The notes under the pieces were generated by a model. The model did not search any database. It was not told the origin of the DNA and saw only the letters and a list, made by a program, of their open reading frames with translations. From CAG-791 sp045113775 (GTDB lineage: Bacteria > Bacillota > Clostridia > Lachnospirales > Lachnospiraceae): a stretch of DNA of 64,000 nt. The stretch covers positions 1 to 64,000 of the forward strand of contig JBGUJH010000096.1 in the NCBI GenBank assembly GCA_045113775.1. The letters run 5' to 3'. Made by a program: the position numbers and the translations under genes. This document shows positions 35,062 to 43,644 of the stretch, one piece after another; positions within the stretch are counted from its first letter, which is position 1, and each line of letters begins with the position of its first letter.

Positions 35062-35943
35062 GTGTTTAACAATAAGAAAAAAGAACCGGACAGCGTTTTC
35101 AGTGATTATTCGCCCACTGAAAGTGTTTTCGGGAATCAGAGTATATTCGAAGACTCCGGTCCTACAGTTTCGGTCTTCAGCTCCGGGTTTTCGGCATTGA
35201 CGCCTGCAAGAGAAAGTTATTTGCCAAACGGAGCCTGCGCATGGTACAGCAATATCGGCGGAAGAGAGGTAAATGAAGATTCCGTGCAGGTCGGCTCTTT
35301 CAAGGATAACGTCATTGCTGTAGTTGCTGACGGGCTTGGCGGAGAAGGGGATGGAGAGAAGGCTTCGGAGATAATCTGTGAAAGCCTGATGAAATGCGGC
35401 AGCGATGGTTCATTCCCCGACCGGGCCGCAGTGAAAGCCGGATTCGAAAGCGCGAACCGGGAACTGGTCAGTAAGCAGAAAAACAAGTTCCATATGAAAT
35501 CTACTGCTGTATATCTGTGCATCAACGATAATAAGGCCATTTGGGCCCACATCGGAGATTCCCGTCTGTATCACCTGTATGGCGGAAAACTGTGCGATTA
35601 TACAATGGACCACAGCGCTTCCCAGATGGCCGTACTTTTGGGAGAGATCACGAGAGAGCAGATTCCGTCTGACCCCGGACGGAGCCGCCTTCTGCGAGCT
35701 ATGGGAGCCCCGGAAGTGAAGCCTGATATTCATGACCCTGTTCTGCTCAGGGCCGGCCTGCACTGTTTCCTCTTATGTACGGACGGATTCTGGGAATATC
35801 TCAGCGATGAAGTCATCACGGAGGAATTCTCAAGGGCGCGCACTCCCAAGGAATTTATCAACAAACTGTATGCCATTAAAGTCTCTAAGAGTGACCAGGA
35901 TTGTGACAACAACTCTGCTGTGGCAGTATTTTGCAAGATCTGA
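35062..35943 (+). CDS. PP2C-type Ser/Thr protein phosphatase
   Basis: A 293-residue cytoplasmic PPM/PP2C phosphatase. Metal-binding motifs: VNEDSVQVG with AVVADGLGGEGDG (about 75-95), IGDSRLYHLYGG (about 166) and LCTDGFWEYL (about 235), ending in a DNNSAVAVF segment. The N-terminal 50 residues contain several SVF repeats and lie outside the catalytic fold. The GTG at 35062 is chosen for its 11-base spacing from GGAGG; the GTG at 35050 overlaps that site. Two kinases follow directly, so it probably reverses their phosphorylation. Confidence 0.88.
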   Translation: MFNNKKKEPDSVFSDYSPTESVFGNQSIFEDSGPTVSVFSSGFSALTPARESYLPNGACAWYSNIGGREVNEDSVQVGSFKDNVIAVVADGLGGEGDGEKASEIICESLMKCGSDGSFPDRAAVKAGFESANRELVSKQKNKFHMKSTAVYLCINDNKAIWAHIGDSRLYHLYGGKLCDYTMDHSASQMAVLLGEITREQIPSDPGRSRLLRAMGAPEVKPDIHDPVLLRAGLHCFLLCTDGFWEYLSDEVITEEFSRARTPKEFINKLYAIKVSKSDQDCDNNSAVAVFCKI

Positions 35944-35964
35944 ATGAAAACAGGAGAGCCGTAA

Positions 35965-38229
35965 ATGACAACCAGACGATGCTGCAATTGCATGAGCGAA
36001 CTGAGAGGGACAGACACGGTATGCCCGGATTGCGGGTATGACAACAGCTGCCCTGACCAGCCCGAGCAGGCGCTCCCCTGCGGGACGGTTCTATGCGGCC
36101 GGTACCTCATAGGAAAAATGCTGGGACAGGGAGGGTTCGGCATTACCTATATCGGCTATGACTATACTTTGGACACGACAGTGTGTATCAAGGAGTTCTT
36201 CCCGGCCGGAGGAGCGATGCGCGGACATGACGGTACCGGCAGAGTCTTCTGGAGCGCCGGGACCACAGGGACCGCTCTGAAGCAGGGACGGGAGACGTTT
36301 GTAAAAGAGGCGCAGAAAGCTGCCAAGCTCAGGAGTCTCGCGTCCGTAGTAAAGGTATGGGATGTGTTCGATGAAAACGATACGTCCTATATCGTGATGG
36401 AGTATATCAAGGGCGTGACCTTGAAGGACTATCTCGTAAAGAGAAAAGCAGTGATGAGCGCTGAGGAATGCCTGGATCTTCTGCTCCCTGTGATCCGCGA
36501 CCTGAAGGGAGTGCATGAGAACGGGGTCGTTCACCGTGATATCAGCCCGGATAACCTGATCATCCGTGAGGACGGGAAGATCATGCTGCTGGACCTTGGC
36601 GCGGCAAAGGACCTGTCGAAAGGGTCAGGGCAGTCTTCCATGATGGTGGCCAAAAAAGGATTCAGTCCGCCGGAGCAGTATACGGAGGGGATGAGCATCG
36701 GACCGTGGACGGACGTGTATGCGATCTGCGCCACGATTTACTGGTGCATGACAGGAAAGCTCCTTCCTGAAGCGATGGAGAGAATGCTGGGGGATACGGT
36801 GGAGTATCCGGCCGGCATACCGGAGGTCCTGAAGGCGGTGCTGCAGCACGGACTGGAACTGAAACCGGCGAACCGCATAAAGGACATGGAGGAACTGGAA
36901 AGCGATCTGGAGACAGCGATCGGCAAGACAACAATAACAGAAACTCCTCCGCCGAAATCAAAGGAATTGTCGCCGGCACTTAAGGCAGTCCTGGCGGCCG
37001 CTGTGATCCTGGCCATAGCGATCCCGGCAGTTAAGATGATGCGGCAGGATAGCGGGAGCAGCACTGTGAAGACAGAGTCGGTATCCTTAACGAATCCGAT
37101 GAGCAATGACAAATTCTCAGAGTGGGCGGACAGGACAGTGGAGGAGGTCGTATTTCTGAACACGCTTGAGGGTGCGCCGTCAGACGCGGAAGACCTGTCA
37201 GAAGCGGCAGACAGAAGCGTCCTGGGATGGAAAGACGGCAATAAACTGTATTTAGCAGGTGAGGGCGGAGTCCGGGCACCGGAGAACTGCAACTACTTGT
37301 TTTCTGATGCAGACATGTTCTCGGACAGCAGTAAATGCTGGAATAAGCTGACTGCAGTGACGAATGCTGTATATTTTGACCTGTCGCAGACAAAAACGAC
37401 AATAGCCATGTTCGGAGGCTGTGAATCTCTGACAGGCATTGACGTGAGCAGCTGGGACACGTCAAGAGTCACTAATATGCTGGATATGTTCTATGACTGC
37501 GGCGATCTGGCAGAACTTGACGTGAGCAGCTGGGATATATCGAATGTAACGAGTTTGTACGGTATGTTCTCGGGCTGCGGCAGTCTCACGAGTCTTGACG
37601 TCAGCAGGTGGAAAACCTCAAAGGTCACAACTCTGAACAGTATGTTCTGGAATTGCAACAGTCTGACCAGCCTTGATACCGGCAGCTGGGATACGTCAAA
37701 AGTTTCAGATATGAACTCTATGTTTTACGGCTGCAGCTGTCTGACAGATCTTGATGTGAGCGGCTGGGACACATCGAAGGTAACAGATATAAGTTTTATG
37801 TTCAATGATTGCACAAATCTGAAAGAGGTCGATGTCAAAGGCTGGGACACATCCAGGATTCCAAGCCTGAATGGCATGTTCTCGGGCTGCAGTTCTCTGA
37901 CGAGCCTTGATGTGAGCGGCTGGAACACTTCGAATGTAAAGGAGATGTCGGCAGTGTTCATGAACTGCTCAGGCCTGAAAGAACTTGATGTCAGCGGCTG
38001 GAACACTTCAAATGTAACGAACATGGGGTTGATGTTTTGGAATTGCATCAGTCTCAGAAGCCTTGACGTCAGTAAATGGGATACTACGATAGTGACGAAT
38101 ATGCATGGCATGTTCTGGAATTGCAGCAACTTGACTGACTTGGATGTCAGCGGCTGGGACACTTCAGCTTTAGCAGATAAAGACGAGATGTTCAAAGGGA
38201 CAAAATGGGAAAATAATCCGCCGTTCTGA
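35965..38229 (+). CDS. Transmembrane Ser/Thr kinase with zinc ribbon and BspA-like repeats
   Basis: A 754-residue receptor-like kinase. An N-terminal zinc ribbon (CCNCMSEL..CPDCGYD, 5-25) precedes the kinase domain (about 45-310): Gly loop GQGGFG (about 53), Lys in VCIKEFF (about 75), HRDISPDN (about 190) and DLGAAKDL in place of DFG. A membrane helix lies at about 338-358, and residues 475-750 hold ten 26-residue DUF285/BspA-type leucine-rich repeats (LDVSGWDTSKVT..MF..C) outside the cell. AT-rich 78-bp DNA repeats underlie them. It is paired with a PP2C gene upstream and a paralogous kinase downstream. Confidence 0.9.
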   Translation: MTTRRCCNCMSELRGTDTVCPDCGYDNSCPDQPEQALPCGTVLCGRYLIGKMLGQGGFGITYIGYDYTLDTTVCIKEFFPAGGAMRGHDGTGRVFWSAGTTGTALKQGRETFVKEAQKAAKLRSLASVVKVWDVFDENDTSYIVMEYIKGVTLKDYLVKRKAVMSAEECLDLLLPVIRDLKGVHENGVVHRDISPDNLIIREDGKIMLLDLGAAKDLSKGSGQSSMMVAKKGFSPPEQYTEGMSIGPWTDVYAICATIYWCMTGKLLPEAMERMLGDTVEYPAGIPEVLKAVLQHGLELKPANRIKDMEELESDLETAIGKTTITETPPPKSKELSPALKAVLAAAVILAIAIPAVKMMRQDSGSSTVKTESVSLTNPMSNDKFSEWADRTVEEVVFLNTLEGAPSDAEDLSEAADRSVLGWKDGNKLYLAGEGGVRAPENCNYLFSDADMFSDSSKCWNKLTAVTNAVYFDLSQTKTTIAMFGGCESLTGIDVSSWDTSRVTNMLDMFYDCGDLAELDVSSWDISNVTSLYGMFSGCGSLTSLDVSRWKTSKVTTLNSMFWNCNSLTSLDTGSWDTSKVSDMNSMFYGCSCLTDLDVSGWDTSKVTDISFMFNDCTNLKEVDVKGWDTSRIPSLNGMFSGCSSLTSLDVSGWNTSNVKEMSAVFMNCSGLKELDVSGWNTSNVTNMGLMFWNCISLRSLDVSKWDTTIVTNMHGMFWNCSNLTDLDVSGWDTSALADKDEMFKGTKWENNPPF

Positions 38230-38239
38230 TCTCGATATC

Positions 38240-38262
38240 AGGCTTGCAGGGCGAGCCTTAAC
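38240..38262 (+). repeat. Dispersed palindromic repeat R1, partial copy G
   Basis: Only the first hairpin, GGCTTGCaggGCGAGCC, followed by TTAAC, between the two kinase genes. Confidence 0.55.
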
Positions 38263-38286
38263 AAACAGAATTAATGGAGACTTGCA

Positions 38287-40191
38287 ATGGATACGAGACG
38301 CTGTTACAACTGCATGAGCGAACTGAGTGAAACGGCCAAAATATGCCCTGAATGCGGTTTTGACAACAGCAAGTATGTCCAGCCCGACGAGGCACTGCCC
38401 TGCGGGACGGTTCTGCACGATCGGTATCTTATTGGCAAGATGATCGGCCGTGGAGGATTCGCTATCACCTATATCGGCTTCGACTATACACTGGAGACCC
38501 CGGTGTGCGTCAAAGAGTTCTTCCCTGACGGCGGCGCGATGCGCGGGCAGGATGGAAGGAGCCGCGTGCACTGGAGTGCCGGCACCACAGGGACCATTCT
38601 GAAGCAAAGACTTGAGACCTTCGTTAAGGAGGCAAAGAAAGCTGCCAGAGTGAGGAGCCTTGATTCTGTAGTGAACGTATGGGACGTGTTCTATGAAAAC
38701 GACACAGCCTATATCGTGATGGAGTATATCAAAGGAGTCACGCTGAAAGAGTACCTCATGAAGAGGGGCACTTTGATGGATACAGAGGAGTGCCTGCGTC
38801 TTATGCTCCCGGTGATCCGTGACCTGAAGGAGGTACATAAGAACGGGATCGTGCACCGCGACATCAGTCCGGACAACCTGATGATCCGTGAGAACGGGAA
38901 GGTCATGCTGCTGGATCTCGGCGCAGCGAAAGACCTGATGAAAGGAAAAGAGCAGTCCTCGATGCTGGTATACAAGAGTGGATTCAGTCCGCTGGAGCAG
39001 TACACGGAGGGATCGAGCATCGGCCCTTGGACGGATGTTTACGCGATGTGTGCCACAATCTACTGGTGCATGACAGGAAAAATGCTGCCCGACGCGATGG
39101 AAAGGCTGCTCGGGGAAGAGCTGGAGTATCCGGAGAGCATGTCGGAAACAATGAAAGCGGCACTTGAGCACGGACTTAAAGTGAAACCGTCTGACCGCAT
39201 ACAGGACATGGAAGAACTGGAGAAGGAACTGGAAGCAGTACTTGCAAAGAAGGATTCTCCGGTGAATTCTGAAAAGCCGATCAGGAATCCGGAACAGCAG
39301 AGCAAGGATTCGGAAAAAAAGCACAGGGATTCAAAAGAGCCTCAAGAGACCCGGGAAAAACCGAAAAAACCACATTCGAAATATGCGGTTGCGGGACTTG
39401 CTCTTATAGCGGCTGTTGTGATCGCTATATTTGGCTTCGGCCTGTTTTCCACAGGAGGAAGCAGCGGAGATTTACAGAAAAAGGCGGAAAAAGGAGATGC
39501 CGCTGCTCAAAATGAGCTGGGCCTTGCTTACTATGAAGGGGACGGAGTGGAGCAGGACTACGAAACCGCGGTGCTATGGTTTGAAAAATCAGCAGAGCAG
39601 GATTATGCGGAAGGCCAGGATAATCTCGGTGACTGCTATTACTACGGAAAAGGTGTAGAGCAGGATTATGAAAAAGCTGTACAGTGGTATGCGAAGGCAG
39701 CAGAACAGGGTCATGCGAAAGCCCAAAATGACCTGGGTTACTGCTTCCAGGAGGGAAAAGGAGTGCCGCAGGACTTTATAAAGGCCGTGGAGTGGTACAT
39801 GAAAGCCGCAGAGCAGGGTTACGCGAGTGCTCAGAATAACCTCGGCTATTGCTATCAGAACGGGAGAGGTGTACTGCAGGATCAAAAAAAGGCCGTGGAG
39901 TGGTACACAAAAGCCGCAGAGCAGGGCTATGCCGGTGCACAGAGTAACCTTGGCTACTGCTATTCTCATGGAGAGGGAGTGCCGCAGGACTACGAAAAAG
40001 CTGTGGAGTGGTATACGAAAGCCGCAGAACAGGGCGATGCCGGTGCACAGTATAATCTCGGTTTCTGTTATGAAAACGGACAGGGTGTGCCTCAGGATTA
40101 CGAGAAGGCTATGGAGTGGTACACGAAAGCCGCTGAACAGGGCGATGAAGACGCCGGGAAGAAAGTCGCGGAATTAAAAGCAAAGGAGTAG
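38287..40191 (+). CDS. Transmembrane Ser/Thr kinase with zinc ribbon and Sel1 repeats
   Basis: A 634-residue paralogue of the preceding kinase. Zinc ribbon CYNCMSEL..CPECGFD, then kinase motifs GRGGFA, Lys in VCVKEFF, HRDISPDN and DLGAAKDL, nearly the same sequence as its neighbour. A charged linker leads to a membrane helix (about 365-387). Beyond it, six 36-residue Sel1-like repeats (AEQGYASAQNNLGYCYQNG pattern) form an outer helical solenoid. The two kinases share their inner parts but have unrelated outer domains. Glycine-loop Gly6 is Ala (GRGGFA). Confidence 0.9.
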   Translation: MDTRRCYNCMSELSETAKICPECGFDNSKYVQPDEALPCGTVLHDRYLIGKMIGRGGFAITYIGFDYTLETPVCVKEFFPDGGAMRGQDGRSRVHWSAGTTGTILKQRLETFVKEAKKAARVRSLDSVVNVWDVFYENDTAYIVMEYIKGVTLKEYLMKRGTLMDTEECLRLMLPVIRDLKEVHKNGIVHRDISPDNLMIRENGKVMLLDLGAAKDLMKGKEQSSMLVYKSGFSPLEQYTEGSSIGPWTDVYAMCATIYWCMTGKMLPDAMERLLGEELEYPESMSETMKAALEHGLKVKPSDRIQDMEELEKELEAVLAKKDSPVNSEKPIRNPEQQSKDSEKKHRDSKEPQETREKPKKPHSKYAVAGLALIAAVVIAIFGFGLFSTGGSSGDLQKKAEKGDAAAQNELGLAYYEGDGVEQDYETAVLWFEKSAEQDYAEGQDNLGDCYYYGKGVEQDYEKAVQWYAKAAEQGHAKAQNDLGYCFQEGKGVPQDFIKAVEWYMKAAEQGYASAQNNLGYCYQNGRGVLQDQKKAVEWYTKAAEQGYAGAQSNLGYCYSHGEGVPQDYEKAVEWYTKAAEQGDAGAQYNLGFCYENGQGVPQDYEKAMEWYTKAAEQGDEDAGKKVAELKAKE

Positions 40192-40201
40192 CAGGACAAG
40201 A

Positions 40202-40726
40202 TTGGGCCACACATTAGTTACACGATTTGAAAAATCCGATTATGATCGTCTCCGTGAACTGATGAAACGGATCGGGGGAGAAGACAGCAATAAGATCCCT
40301 TTTGGGAGAGACTGCGATCGGACAATAGCAAATCAAAAACTACCATACCATATTACGGTCGCGCATTGGGCTAAGCGGGAAGACGAGACTTGCATTAAAC
40401 GGCTGGAAGGACTCAGAGTGACGCCAAGTGAAGTGTGGGCGGTCTCCCATTCCGTAATGAATGCGGAAGAGGGAAGCCTGCTGCTGTATTTTGACATCAA
40501 GCCCGGGGAAGAGTTCATCAGTACTGCAAATGATGTAGATAATCTGATTCCGGGCCACATGTCATATTTTTGGCACATGACGCTTGCTGTGAGCAGGGAT
40601 CATGGGAAAATTCGGGAACTTGCCAAAAAACTGACAGAAACTGTCAGGTATCCGGTTCCGCTGCATGTTACAGGATTGGATCTTTATCATATTTGGAAAC
40701 CGGTGGAGTTCGTCCGGTCCTATTGA
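40202..40726 (+). CDS. 2H phosphoesterase superfamily protein
   Basis: A 174-residue protein with two His-x-Thr motifs, YHITVAH (about 50) and WHMTLAVS (about 124), the hallmark of the 2H phosphoesterase superfamily (2'-5' RNA ligase/cyclic phosphodiesterase). Substrate unknown: RNA 2',3'-cyclic phosphate or ADP-ribose cyclic phosphate are family options. The start is TTG, preceded by AGGA at 5 bases, 11 bases after the kinase stop, so it is co-transcribed with the kinase cluster. Confidence 0.75.
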   Translation: MGHTLVTRFEKSDYDRLRELMKRIGGEDSNKIPFGRDCDRTIANQKLPYHITVAHWAKREDETCIKRLEGLRVTPSEVWAVSHSVMNAEEGSLLLYFDIKPGEEFISTANDVDNLIPGHMSYFWHMTLAVSRDHGKIRELAKKLTETVRYPVPLHVTGLDLYHIWKPVEFVRSY

Positions 40727-40811
40727 AATGGTGCGAAAATCTATGAAAGACAAAGCTGCGCAGGTACATTACCGGAATGTCATTGCGGGCTGAATGACAG
40801 GATTTAAATCA

Positions 40812-41246
40812 ATGAAGACAATTTTCAAGAATGAGGATTATGAGTTCACTTTTTATTCAAGAGCGGAGAACGGGCAGTCACAGGCGCGTATCATTCGGCA
40901 CTCTATCAAAGAAGCCGAAGATTTAGTGATCTTCGATTATACCTGGCCGGCACAGCTTACTGTGGAAGTAGAAACAGGAGACGGATCACTCAGAGAGGAT
41001 GGCATACTTTGCTGGGAGCTGTATGTGACAGCCCATCATATCAGCGGGATGATACAGGGAGAGTTTACGGAAACGGAATATTTTGAGGTGGAATCTCCAT
41101 TTGGCGAAGCAGGTGAGTTGATCTGCAAGACGTTCGACATCGTCAGAAAGACGCGGTTCGCGCTGGCAGAAAGGCACCTGAAGCATCTGCCGCACCAGAC
41201 GTATCCGCCTATTGACGGGAAACAGGGACCTTACGGACATCCGTAG
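40812..41246 (+). CDS. Unknown small protein
   Basis: A 144-residue protein that I do not recognise. It is beta-strand-rich (DYEFTFYSRAENGQSQARII, LTVEVETGDGS, LCWELYVTAHHISG) with a basic, His-rich end (LAERHLKHLPHQTY). No membrane segment or signal peptide. AGGA lies 9 bases before the ATG at 40812; an earlier ATG at 40794 has no site. It is the last gene of the kinase cluster, before a bidirectional hairpin. Confidence 0.6.
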   Translation: MKTIFKNEDYEFTFYSRAENGQSQARIIRHSIKEAEDLVIFDYTWPAQLTVEVETGDGSLREDGILCWELYVTAHHISGMIQGEFTETEYFEVESPFGEAGELICKTFDIVRKTRFALAERHLKHLPHQTYPPIDGKQGPYGHP

Positions 41247-41286
41247 GAATTGGAGTTGTGAAGTACCGGCTGAATTTCCTGAAAGA

Positions 41287-41329
41287 ACTGCCCCACTGTT
41301 TCAAATAACTTTTGAAACAGTGGGGCAGT
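41287..41329. terminator. Long bidirectional hairpin between convergent genes
   Basis: ACTGCCCCACTGTTTCAAA pairs with TTTGAAACAGTGGGGCAGT around a short loop: a 19-bp perfect stem. It serves the unknown gene on the plus strand and the GPH symporter on the minus strand. Confidence 0.75.
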
Positions 41330-41361
41330 CTTCAGGAGAACGTCACTGACCTTCTATGTCA

Positions 41362-42804
41362 TTACGCTGCCTTGTGCCTAAGCTCTTCATTAGCTTTCTC
41401 GACGTTGAGTCTTGTCAGGATCAGCGTGATCAGCAGGTTGAAGCACATGGGCATCCACAGATACATGATGTGGAGCATGTTCATGCAGGACGCGGACTGC
41501 TGGGCTGCGCCGCCAACGTAGCCGCTGAAGGCCAGGAGCCATCCTGCAAGAGCTGTGCCGATGCCGCCGCCGAGCTTGGTGCCGAGGGATGTGCAGGAAT
41601 ACATGGTGCCGTCCACGCGCTTGCCGCTGGTCAGGTAAGTGTATTCGGAGCAGGTCGCGATCAGGGCGTTCATGTCACCCTGAAGCGGGCTCATACCGAT
41701 GGACGCGATGCCGGTGCAGATCAGCATCAGCGGTACGGAGCCGAGATAGCCTGCGATCATGACGCCGAGACGCCCCAGCGTACCGATCGTATAACCTGTG
41801 AGGTTGAGTTTGTACATGCCGCCCCATTTTGCCACCAGAGCGGGAGTGAAAAGCAGACCGATGATCATGGGAATGTTGATGAACCAGGAGAAGACGCCCA
41901 GCAGGTTAGCGTTCTTGAGAACGTAAGTCATGTAATAGATTCCCATGTTCAGGGTGGCGGAGTAGATCTGCATCAAAATATAGCAGGCGCAGATCATCAG
42001 ATAGTACTTGTTGCGAATAAGAAGCTTGAAGGCGTCGATCAGAGTATATTTTTCTTCCTCCTCAGCTGCGGCAATTATCTCTTCGCCTTCGCCAAATTCC
42101 TTGATTGCAACTTCTTCACCTTCGGGCAACTCCTCATGCGTCACTTCTTCGCCTTCCGCGAGCTCTTCGGGCGACAATTCTTTGACGGACATAACGGACA
42201 GCGTATTGGAGATCACGCCGACGATAGCATAGATGATAGCTACGGTCCGCCATGCGGCAGCGCCGCCGCCGAAGTGGGCGACCAGGCCGACTGTGATAGT
42301 CTGGATCAGCATGCTGGTGCCGAAGGCGAACATGAAGCGGATGGAGCCCATCTGTACGCGCTCATGGTTGTTCTTGGTAATAAGCGCGGTCAGAGCGGAG
42401 TAAGCAATGTTGTTGGCGGTGTAAAAGCCTGCGTTCAGCAGTGTGTAAGCGATGAAGAACCATGCGTACTGCGCCGTGGGGGTTATGTCAGCGGGTATGC
42501 AGAAGATGGCCACCAGGCAGATGGCACAGCCGAAGTAACCGTAAAGCATCCAGGGGCGGGCTTTGCCCATCTTGGTGTTGGTCTTGTCGATCAGGGACCC
42601 GAAGAAAATGTCAGAGATGCCGTCAAATAGCTTGGAGACGGCAATTAACGTTCCTACGATACCTGCGTTCATGCCCACGGTATCCGTCAGGAAGATCATG
42701 ACGAAGGCCGATAGCAGCGCATAGACTACGTTGCCCGCGATGTCGCCGGAGCCGTAACCTATTTTGTTGTACCAATTCAAATATGTCTTTTCTTTCGTAT
42801 TCAT
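41362..42804 (-). CDS. GPH family sugar:cation symporter
   Basis: A 480-residue, 12-helix transporter of the glycoside-pentoside-hexuronide family. The N-terminal part NKIGYGSGDIAGNVVYALLS and the loop FFGSLIDKTNTKMGKARPW are family signatures. Between helices 6 and 7 it carries an acidic loop with several EGEEV-type repeats (about 200-250). The gene lies downstream of the LacZ pieces on the same strand, and an AraC gene is divergent upstream, so it probably imports lactose or another galactoside for LacZ. GGGG precedes the start. Confidence 0.87.
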   Translation of the reverse strand: MNTKEKTYLNWYNKIGYGSGDIAGNVVYALLSAFVMIFLTDTVGMNAGIVGTLIAVSKLFDGISDIFFGSLIDKTNTKMGKARPWMLYGYFGCAICLVAIFCIPADITPTAQYAWFFIAYTLLNAGFYTANNIAYSALTALITKNNHERVQMGSIRFMFAFGTSMLIQTITVGLVAHFGGGAAAWRTVAIIYAIVGVISNTLSVMSVKELSPEELAEGEEVTHEELPEGEEVAIKEFGEGEEIIAAAEEEEKYTLIDAFKLLIRNKYYLMICACYILMQIYSATLNMGIYYMTYVLKNANLLGVFSWFINIPMIIGLLFTPALVAKWGGMYKLNLTGYTIGTLGRLGVMIAGYLGSVPLMLICTGIASIGMSPLQGDMNALIATCSEYTYLTSGKRVDGTMYSCTSLGTKLGGGIGTALAGWLLAFSGYVGGAAQQSASCMNMLHIMYLWMPMCFNLLITLILTRLNVEKANEELRHKAA

Positions 42805-42825
42805 TTGTTAATCCCCCTACTTAAT

Positions 42826-42903
42826 AGATGCACGCGCGTGCGGAAAGGTAAATGCTGCCTCAGTCCGCACGCGGCGCAGCGGCTCGTGCTGCGAGCCTTG
42901 AAT
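42826..42903 (-). repeat. Dispersed palindromic repeat R1, copy D (reverse, internally shortened)
   Basis: Reverse-oriented: TGCACGCGCGTGCGG, a broken inner hairpin missing about 10 bases, GCGGCGCAGC, then GGCTCGtgctgCGAGCC ending in TTGAAT. Lies between the symporter and LacZ genes. Confidence 0.7.
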
Positions 42904-42906
42904 TAT

Positions 42907-43641
42907 CTAGATCTTTTCCGGCTTCAGAACGAAGGAGAACCGGAATGTATCGTCACAAACCCTGTATTGTTCAGACAAATCAGGACCGCAGCTCTTGGAG
43001 CCGATACCGGCCATCTTGTGGTCCAGACAGAGCACTGTGCTGCCGCAGCGCTCAAGCTCATAATTGTGCTTCTTGTGCTCCAGCTCCTCCTGCGTATAGA
43101 CGGAGGCGTTAAAGGAGAAAGTCTGCCCGGCAATTCCCGATGCTGCAGTCAGTGAGAGCCCCATACCTTTGACGACGACATAATCACAGTCGAAATGGCT
43201 TCCGTTCTCCTGAGGCCTTATATAGTCTTCATGCAGGTCGGAAACCGTGGAGCGGAAAGCGTCGTGGTATCCCGCGTGGTGTTTGTCAATGTAGGTCTCA
43301 CAGGGACCCATGCCAAAATAGGAAACCTGTTTGAGATTCGCAGGAAGGAAAAGGCGGAGACCGATTCTGGGCAGAGTCGCGATCTCGGGATCTTTTGCCG
43401 CCTTTATATCCAGCCGGATCCTGCCGTCAGGGAAGACGGTGACCTTATTGTCCATTCTCAGAATGGGCTGGACAGACATGGCGCCGACTGACTGAAGGAT
43501 CGTGATCTCTGCTTTGCCGCCGGCCTGCGACCAGGTCAGCTTGTAGGCCCTTGTCACCGTGTGGTCAAGGCGCTCCCAGCGCCAGAGATCCGCGGGAGCC
43601 GCGTCGTTGTCAGTGGGAGCCCGCCAGAGGTTGAAGTCCAT
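42907..43641 (-). CDS. lacZ: Beta-galactosidase, C-terminal domain (separate frame piece)
   Basis: 244 residues covering the C-terminal beta-sandwich (Bgal_small_N domain) of LacZ, starting MDFNLWRAPTDND, a strictly conserved element at the domain start, and ending in RFSFVLKPEKI. It is in the same frame as the upstream LacZ piece, separated only by TAG and CCC. There is no clear ribosome binding site before its ATG. Either it is translated by re-initiation and assembles with the larger piece, or it is an untranslated remnant of a LacZ broken by a nonsense change. Confidence 0.75.
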   Translation of the reverse strand: MDFNLWRAPTDNDAAPADLWRWERLDHTVTRAYKLTWSQAGGKAEITILQSVGAMSVQPILRMDNKVTVFPDGRIRLDIKAAKDPEIATLPRIGLRLFLPANLKQVSYFGMGPCETYIDKHHAGYHDAFRSTVSDLHEDYIRPQENGSHFDCDYVVVKGMGLSLTAASGIAGQTFSFNASVYTQEELEHKKHNYELERCGSTVLCLDHKMAGIGSKSCGPDLSEQYRVCDDTFRFSFVLKPEKI

Positions 43642-43644
43642 GGG

